Assembly: GCA_013139225.1 (NCBI GenBank)
Contig: WTBG01000228.1
Location: 1-10,471 of the forward strand
Source of the DNA: Deltaproteobacteria bacterium
Lineage (GTDB): Bacteria; Desulfobacterota; WTBG01
Reading direction: 5' to 3'
DNA length: 10,471 bases
Part shown: positions 6,371-10,471 of the stretch, piece after piece
How the letters are laid out: the number at the start of each line of letters is the position of its first letter
How positions within the stretch are numbered: position 1 is the stretch's first letter
Made by a program: the position numbers and the translations under genes
Notes under the pieces: model-generated
The model's input: only the letters and a program-made list of their open reading frames with translations
What the model was told of the DNA's origin: nothing
Databases searched by the model: none

Positions 6371-6580
6371 TGGCGAGACTTTTTAACCTTAATCCACTCC
6401 TACCCTGCCCTCGTCCTTGAGAAACTGTGTCACAATAGAAAACGGTAGCCGCAAGCTTTAGCTTGCGTTTAGAAGCAAAAACACATGATTAAGACACAGC
6501 CTCTTAAAAGGAGAGTGTTTTGGTGGGGGTGAAACTATAAACTTTTTTGTAATATTATTTTTGAAACTTTCTACCCTTTT
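6371..6580. repeat. Intergenic region with nested palindromes (possible MITE-like remnant, about 6418-6504)
   Basis: CTGTGTC (6425-6431) and GACACAG (6493-6499) form a perfect 7-bp inverted pair about 60 bp apart, with partial extension outward (GAG/CTC) and inward (AAT/ATT). Inside it sits a second perfect hairpin, CGCAAGC-TTTA-GCTTGCG (6450-6467). No coding sequence is inside. The terminal-inverted-repeat layout would suit a small non-autonomous element or a bulky transcription-stopping RNA structure between the LOG-like and LytM genes. No T-run follows the inner hairpin on either strand, so a standard intrinsic terminator is not supported. Confidence 0.55.
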
Positions 6581-7042
6581 TTAAGACGTTTTCTTGATTA
6601 AACTAATAGCCTTCTTTACCGCATCCTCAGGTGTTTCAACAGTTACAATCTTCTTGCTTACATCCCAAGTACGTAATCCTACCACAGGTTTCCTCAATTT
6701 CAGAGCAATACCAATCTCTGAGAGAGTACCATAACCACCCTCAACTGCAATGATGGCTTGCGATGAACGCACGACCAAAACGTTTCTGGCATGACTCAAG
6801 CCTGTTACAATTGGTATATCAATAAAAGGATTGGCATCCTCAAAAGAGAAACCAGGAAGAATACCTATAGTAACCCCACCCTCTTGTTTTGCACCTCTGG
6901 CTGAAGCTTCCATCACACCACCCAAACCACCACAGATAAGAAGTGCTTTCTTTTTAGCAATCTCTCTTCCCACCTCTTCGGCCAATCTCTCAATTTCCAG
7001 GGAACACTGACCGGCCCCAATGACACCAATCTGAATCGACAT
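6581..7042 (-). CDS. LOG-like / TIGR00725 family nucleotide-binding protein
   Basis: A cytosolic protein of 153 residues with the Rossmann-like fold shared by LOG phosphoribohydrolases, the old 'lysine decarboxylase' family and DprA. Seen directly: IGVIGAGQ near the N-terminus, CGGLGGVMEASARGA (37-51 in this start), GILPG, an SHARNVLV stretch and EGGYGTLSE (101-109), the counterpart of the LOG motif PGGxGTxxE with Pro replaced by Glu. LOG enzymes release the base from cytokinin-type or AMP-type nucleotides; the proline change and short length place this protein in the TIGR00725 side group, whose reaction is not established. Two adjacent starts exist, GTG 7045 and ATG 7042. AAAGGA is 5 nt from the ATG but only 2 nt from the GTG, so ATG is chosen; it shares one base with the upstream stop (TGATG). 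Tail gene of the comF-led operon. Confidence 0.85.
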   Translation of the reverse strand: MSIQIGVIGAGQCSLEIERLAEEVGREIAKKKALLICGGLGGVMEASARGAKQEGGVTIGILPGFSFEDANPFIDIPIVTGLSHARNVLVVRSSQAIIAVEGGYGTLSEIGIALKLRKPVVGLRTWDVSKKIVTVETPEDAVKKAISLIKKTS

Positions 7043-7527
7043 CACGTTCCTTTAACTGCAATAAATTTAAGAAATCCCAGGCTTGCAATGGATACTACCG
7101 ACGTTACAACAATTCCAGCTACTAAAACTCCCAGGGCTATTGTAATAAAAGATTTTTTTCGATCCATTTCAAGTAGCCAGGCTACAAGACATCCTGTATA
7201 TGCACCAGTACTGGGAAAAGGAATGGCCACAAAAAGGAAAAGCACCCAATATTCCCAGGTATTTTTTGCCAATTGAGATTCTACTCTTTTTCTTACTCTA
7301 TCTAAATACATATTAAAAAAGGTTTCGTAAATTTTTATCCTCATGAGGTATGAATGGACGTGGTCTAAAAAAAAGAAAACAGGAATTATTACCAGAACAT
7401 TAGCAGCAACACAGATAATTAAAGCTGGAAACCACCCAACACCGGAAGCGACAGCAACTGGTATTCCCCCTCTCAACTCTGAGATTGGCAAAAGGCTCAG
7501 AAGAATGCCTTTAGTAAATCCATCCAT
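7042..7527 (-). CDS. Small multidrug export family membrane protein (COG2426)
   Basis: An integral membrane protein of 161 residues belonging to the putative small multidrug export family (Pfam Sm_multidrug_ex). It shows the two family hallmarks: PISELRGGIPVA (14-25), a re-entrant-looking segment with Glu and Arg in a hydrophobic setting, and PFPSTGAYTG (103-112). Hydrophobic helices are visible near 31-55, 92-101, 110-119 and 126-152, with a charged loop (about 62-90) between the halves. The transported substrate is unknown in this family, and the drug-export label is historic; the paired Pro/Gly segments recall DedA-like transporters. The ATG at 7527 is the first start after an in-frame TGA and has a poor ribosome site, so translation may depend on ribosomes finishing surE 22 bp upstream. 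Its stop overlaps the LOG-like start. Confidence 0.86.
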   Translation of the reverse strand: MDGFTKGILLSLLPISELRGGIPVAVASGVGWFPALIICVAANVLVIIPVFFFLDHVHSYLMRIKIYETFFNMYLDRVRKRVESQLAKNTWEYWVLFLFVAIPFPSTGAYTGCLVAWLLEMDRKKSFITIALGVLVAGIVVTSVVSIASLGFLKFIAVKGT

Positions 7528-7549
7528 TTCATTTCATCAAGTGTTGTGT

Positions 7550-8290
7550 TTATAAATCCCATTGAAGTAGTTCTTCAAAGGAAGAGCAATGTGTACGATC
7601 AATCTGAAGGGGCGTAATGGAAACGAGTTTCTGGCTGATGGCCTTAAGATCAGAAACATCATCGTCTTCGTATCTTTCATCCTTTCTGCCAATCCAGTAA
7701 TATCTCACACCTCTGGGATCAACCTTCTCCTCAATAGTGTTATCATGGGTATCCTTACCCTGTTTGGTAATTTTATACAAGTTGATTTCTTTGCCCCCTG
7801 TATCAGGGACATTTACGTTCAGCATGGATCCGGCAGGAAGTCCCTTTTTAGTAATAAAGCGTGCCAGCTTCAAGGCAAAAGCAGCGGCAGGTTTAAAATT
7901 AAAATCTCTCTTTGCCGATAGCGATATTGCAAAGGATTGTATACCCATCAAAGCACCCTCTACAGCAGCAGCCACCGTACCTGAGTAATTGATATCACCA
8001 CCCAGATTTTCCCCTTTATTAATTCCAGAAACGACAAGATCTGGCTTTCCCTTCAGTATAAAATTAACCCCAACATTTACACAATCAGCCGGGGTTCCAT
8101 TAACTGCATAACTTTTACAGGACGGGTTAAGAATCCTTAAAGGACGATGAAGGGTTAATGCATGACTTATTGCATTTCTTTCTCTATCAGGAGCGACTAC
8201 CCATACATCACCCAAAGAACTGAGTGAATCTGCTAATTCTTTAATCCCTTCTGAAAATATGCCATCATCATTAGTAACTAAAATTTTCAC
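7550..8290 (-). CDS. surE: 5'/3'-nucleotidase SurE
   Basis: A metal-dependent phosphatase that removes phosphate from nucleoside monophosphates, and in some species from short polyphosphates; cytosolic, linked to stationary-phase survival and nucleotide salvage. The 246-residue length fits the family. The N-terminus MKILVTNDDGIFSEGI holds the metal-binding D8 and D9; SHALTL contains the active-site Ser (S42); NGTPADCV (64-71) is the conserved loop; and VSGINKGENLGGDINYSGTV (87-106) holds the Asn that completes the metal site. The start is GTG (8288-8290), fixed by alignment of the NDDG motif and lying 3 bp after the polyprenyl synthase stop. In enterobacteria surE precedes nlpD; here a LysM/LytM gene follows two genes later. 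Confidence 0.96.
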   Translation of the reverse strand: MKILVTNDDGIFSEGIKELADSLSSLGDVWVVAPDRERNAISHALTLHRPLRILNPSCKSYAVNGTPADCVNVGVNFILKGKPDLVVSGINKGENLGGDINYSGTVAAAVEGALMGIQSFAISLSAKRDFNFKPAAAFALKLARFITKKGLPAGSMLNVNVPDTGGKEINLYKITKQGKDTHDNTIEEKVDPRGVRYYWIGRKDERYEDDDVSDLKAISQKLVSITPLQIDRTHCSSFEELLQWDL

Positions 8291-8293
8291 TCT

Positions 8294-9262
8294 TCACCAC
8301 TTTCTTTCTACCGCATAGTTAGCTGTGGCTATTAAAGCATCCCTTACAGGTGAAGAATCCAGCTCTTTAAGATAGCCCATGCATAAGTCAACATACTCTC
8401 TGGCCTTTGAAAAAACATAGGTTACTCCCTGGTATTCTTCAATTAATTCAGTAATAACAGAAGAATTATTTTCATCCAGGCAGTCACTCTTCATAATCTT
8501 AAGTATCTTCTCCCTATTCTTGACAGAAGCTTCTTTTAAAGTGTGGATTAATGGTAATGTTATTTTCCCTTCTTGGAGGTCTTTATATATAGACTTTCCA
8601 AACCTCTGATCTTCAGAAATATAGTCCAGGGCATCATCCACCATTTGAAAAGCAATTCCCAGATTAAGCCCATAATTTTTGAATTTATCTTCTATTCCTG
8701 GAGAAGAACCTCCTAAAATAGCACCTGTTTGACAGGCTGCAGAAATCAAGCTTGCTGTTTTCTTATTTATTATAGTGATGTATTCTTCTTCTGTCAGATT
8801 AGCATCACTACTTTTCTCTGTTTGCATGGTTTCTCCCTCTGCCACTTGAGTTGTGGCATCAGAAACAACCTTCATAATCTTAATATCTCCGATCTCAACC
8901 AGGAGAGAAAAAGCTTTTGAAAGGAGATAATCTCCTACCAACACACTGATTTGGTTACCCCAAACTGAATTAACAGAAGAATTCCCTCTCCTTATCTTTG
9001 CATGATCGAGCACATCGTCGTGGAGAAGGGTAGCTGTATGAATATACTCAAAAATACAGGCCAGGTTAACATGCTTATCTCCACTGTAATTGCAATACTT
9101 GGCAGCTAAAAGGAGCATTAAAGGACGGAACCTTTTACCTCCACTTCCTATAATGTATCCACCTGCCTTATTGATGATAGGAACATCTGAAGATAAAATG
9201 TTTACTAATTCTTTTTCAACCTTTTCTAGTTCATCACCAATCAAAGAAGAAATATGCTGCAT
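8294..9262 (-). CDS. Long-chain all-trans polyprenyl diphosphate synthase
   Basis: Condenses isopentenyl diphosphate with an allylic diphosphate to build the prenyl tail of respiratory quinones. The 322-residue protein has the complete trans-prenyltransferase set: GGKRFRP (41-47), first Asp-rich motif D82-D83-V-L-D86, the RRG substrate motif (91-93), the KTA motif (168-170), and second Asp-rich motif D209-D210-A-L-D213 preceded by GIAFQ. Residues at minus 4 and minus 5 of the first motif are small (TATLLHDD), as in E. coli IspB, which argues for long products (about C35-C45) over C15 or C20. Exact length cannot be read from sequence. ATG at 9262 with GAGGT about 9 nt upstream overlapping the comF stop region; 11 bp gap to comF and 3 bp to surE indicate one operon. 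Confidence 0.94.
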   Translation of the reverse strand: MQHISSLIGDELEKVEKELVNILSSDVPIINKAGGYIIGSGGKRFRPLMLLLAAKYCNYSGDKHVNLACIFEYIHTATLLHDDVLDHAKIRRGNSSVNSVWGNQISVLVGDYLLSKAFSLLVEIGDIKIMKVVSDATTQVAEGETMQTEKSSDANLTEEEYITIINKKTASLISAACQTGAILGGSSPGIEDKFKNYGLNLGIAFQMVDDALDYISEDQRFGKSIYKDLQEGKITLPLIHTLKEASVKNREKILKIMKSDCLDENNSSVITELIEEYQGVTYVFSKAREYVDLCMGYLKELDSSPVRDALIATANYAVERKW

Positions 9263-9273
9263 TTTATAAACCT

Positions 9274-9996
9274 CTATGCAACCCTTGCCAGGGTTAGCAC
9301 ATCAACTCTACTTGCTCCTGCTTTGATTAAAGTTTTGGAACATTCCTCAACCGTGTTACCACTGGTATAAACATCATCGACTAGAAGGATATTTCTATCT
9401 GTAACCTTATCTCTCTCTATTATCAAAAATGCACCTCGAACATTATCTTCCCTGTCCCGTTCGCTTAAACCTACCTGTGGATCAGTCCACCTATTTCTGG
9501 TAAGAGTATAACCATCAAGAGGTATCTTGTGTTTCTCGCTAACCGAACGAGCCAGAAAAAGGGCTTGATTAAATCCTCTTTCCCTCAGTCTCTCAGGATG
9601 AAGGGGAACTGGAATAATTGAATGATACGCAATACCATTTAAAAGATATTGCATTTGTTGAGCCATAATATTTCCTAAGTGTAAAGCAAGGTGATTCTTC
9701 AACTTGTATTTCAAAAGGTGAGTAGCCTTTCTAAGCACACCATCGTAATATCCTACTGCCCTTGCTTTACTAAAATATCTCTTTCTTGTAAGACAATCCC
9801 CACAGAGATGGTCGGTCACAACCTCAGAATAAAAAGGTTTTCCACACAGGGTGCAAAACGGGCATTCGATGTATTTTATCTGTGATAAGCAGTGCGGGCA
9901 TATTCCCATCTCTCCTTCAGAGTCAAATGGTGACCCGCAAATATAACAGATAGGAGGAAAAATGAAATCTATTATTGATTTTATTAACGCTCTCAT
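9274..9996 (-). CDS. comF: ComF-family amidophosphoribosyltransferase-like protein
   Basis: A ComF/GntX-type protein; family members contribute to DNA uptake (B. subtilis ComFC) or have unassigned roles, so the function here is uncertain. The 240 residues start with a short amphipathic segment and a double zinc-ribbon: C17/C20 (CYIC), C33/C36 (CPHC), C48/C51 and C65/C68 (CGDC). The linker carries LLKYKLK (94-100), then the type I phosphoribosyltransferase part with VPLHPERLRERGFNQA (130-145) and the PRPP loop ILLVDDVYTSGNTVEE (203-218), both intact. The ATG at 9996 is the only start after an in-frame TGA; the ribosome site is weak. It leads the five-gene operon. No other competence gene is visible, so DNA uptake is only a possibility. 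A weak TATTAT (10026-10031, minus strand) might belong to its promoter, without a convincing -35 box. Confidence 0.92.
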   Translation of the reverse strand: MRALIKSIIDFIFPPICYICGSPFDSEGEMGICPHCLSQIKYIECPFCTLCGKPFYSEVVTDHLCGDCLTRKRYFSKARAVGYYDGVLRKATHLLKYKLKNHLALHLGNIMAQQMQYLLNGIAYHSIIPVPLHPERLRERGFNQALFLARSVSEKHKIPLDGYTLTRNRWTDPQVGLSERDREDNVRGAFLIIERDKVTDRNILLVDDVYTSGNTVEECSKTLIKAGASRVDVLTLARVA

Positions 9997-10086
9997 ACGT
10001 CAACACACATCCTAAGTTGTCGTTCATAATAGCATCTAGTGTACATTCCTAACTCTGCCCCCTATGCACACCGGGTACTACCTAGT

Positions 10087-10112
10087 GCCTGAACGAAAAG
10101 TCATGTTCAGGC
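10087..10112. repeat. Perfect hairpin GCCTGAAC ... GTTCAGGC
   Basis: Eight-bp arms (10087-10094 and 10105-10112) enclose a 10-nt loop (GAAAAGTCAT). No T-run follows on either strand. It lies two bases inside the left copy of the 10-bp direct repeat. It may be one end of an inserted element or an RNA structure ahead of comF. Confidence 0.65.
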
Positions 10113-10251
10113 TAAATCCGAATATCGAAAACCGAAATCAGAAATAAATTCGAATATCAAATGACGAAATTACCTAAACTAAAACGTTAGAAATGAGCTG
10201 TTTTTATCATTGGGACATTTGTATTTTGGCTATTGTTTCGTATTGATCCCT

Positions 10252-10281
10252 GCGGGAAGCTCCGCACGTGCTTCGGCCCGC
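10252..10281. repeat. GC-rich bulged hairpin
   Basis: GCGGGAAGC (10252-10260) pairs with GCTT (10270-10273) and CCCGC (10277-10281), leaving a 3-nt bulge (CGG) and a 9-nt loop that includes most of GCACGTGC. It is much more GC-rich than its surroundings and has no T-run. It looks like a REP-style palindromic unit inserted in the AT-rich spacer. Confidence 0.55.
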
Positions 10282-10389
10282 CCTGGCATGACTTTACAGA
10301 AAAAGTTTGTTTTCGCTGTGATAGTTTATAAGAAAGCTACATAAAACTCTAGCAATTAGAATCAGGTCTGGGCCAGGGATTTCGAATTT

Positions 10390-10418
10390 TTGACCGAAAA
10401 GATGGGGTTTTCGGTCAA
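10390..10418. repeat. Perfect 11-bp hairpin TTGACCGAAAA ... TTTTCGGTCAA
   Basis: Arms 10390-10400 and 10408-10418 enclose the 7-nt loop GATGGGG. It directly follows (minus strand) the putative stop at 10422-10424, so it may help end transcription of a gene beyond the window, though no T-run follows in that direction. It also borders the right copy of the 10-bp direct repeat. Confidence 0.7.
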
Positions 10419-10421
10419 GTA

Positions 10422-10471
10422 CTACCTAACATCGGATGATGATTTCTTCTTAGCCTTTTCTTTAACCCCAC
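10422..10471 (-). CDS. Possible C-terminal tail of a gene running off the window
   Basis: On the minus strand the third frame is open from the window edge and reads GVKEKAKKKSSSDVR, then TAG (10422-10424). A lysine- and serine-rich tail is a common way for bacterial proteins to end, and a strong hairpin sits 3 bp past the stop. Only 15 residues are visible, so no family can be named and the match may be chance. Confidence 0.3.
   Translation of the reverse strand, partial: GVKEKAKKKSSSDVR

Larger units (their letters stand above)
9997..10421. other. Non-coding repeat-rich region upstream of comF
   Basis: No credible gene lies here. The stretch includes an AT-rich part (about 10113-10250) with the same 8-mer CGAATATC at 10119 and 10151, many short GAAAT-type words, and a distant, imperfectly complementary right half. 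I recognise this texture from non-coding dispersed repeats in environmental genomes, but copies cannot be checked here. Three hairpins within it are listed separately. The comF promoter must lie near the left edge. Confidence 0.55.

Noticed and set aside
6450..6467. Hairpin as an intrinsic terminator
   Set aside because: Neither strand has a run of T after the stem, so only a repeat call is supported.
7043..7045. GTG as start of the LOG-like gene
   Set aside because: The ribosome site AAAGGA is only 2 nt away; the next codon, ATG, has a better spacing of 5 nt.
1..10471. CRISPR array, tRNA, rRNA, complete transposase or toxin-antitoxin pair
   Set aside because: Repeats here are short palindromes or short phased words without regular 25-40 bp repeat-spacer units, no RNA-gene signature was seen, and no frame shows transposase or toxin motifs.

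Overview
This is an AT-rich bacterial chromosomal window. It reads as an ordinary housekeeping neighbourhood whose intergenic gaps are unusually rich in short palindromic and dispersed-repeat-like sequences. Nothing in it fixes the taxon. The lipoprotein-like LytM factor and periplasm-facing MscS suggest a Gram-negative cell envelope. The mix of families and the style of the intergenic repeats would suit a planctomycete of the Brocadiales type or another AT-rich environmental lineage, but that is an inference and not a demonstrated assignment.

Left part, plus strand (1-2579): the window opens inside a single-domain response regulator with nine cysteines in its receiver domain. A gene-poor gap follows (424-830) with a GC-rich island, a weak 25-codon ORF and a plausible sigma70-type promoter. 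Then comes a 582-residue MscS-family mechanosensitive channel with a signal peptide and a periplasmic N-terminal domain.

Centre and right, minus strand (2612-9996): every gene here is on the minus strand. In transcription order they are comF-like phosphoribosyltransferase, long-chain polyprenyl diphosphate synthase, surE, a small multidrug export (COG2426) membrane protein and a LOG/TIGR00725-type nucleotide-binding protein. These five are packed with gaps of 3-22 bp or an overlap and are very likely one operon. After a 210-bp gap holding a nested palindromic element comes a LysM + LytM (M23) protein that has lost two expected zinc ligands, so it looks like an NlpD-type activator and not an enzyme. 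Next are a NUDIX ADP-ribose pyrophosphatase (TTG start set by a perfect Shine-Dalgarno), an HSDL2-like short-chain dehydrogenase whose stop overlaps the start of a geranylgeranyl-reductase-like FAD oxidoreductase, and an 85-residue WW-motif protein resembling DUF7662 that converges on mscS.

Right edge (9997-10471): no complete gene. The stretch holds three hairpins, an AT-rich repeat-like segment and a 10-bp direct repeat that brackets them, followed by what may be the C-terminal tail of a minus-strand gene running off the window.

Functionally the minus-strand genes combine isoprenoid/quinone side-chain synthesis, nucleotide salvage and clean-up (SurE, NUDIX, LOG-like) and envelope maintenance (LytM factor). 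The SDR-FAD reductase pair is the best candidate for an uncharacterised lipid-modifying step. I found no CRISPR array, rRNA, tRNA, complete transposase or evident defence system.
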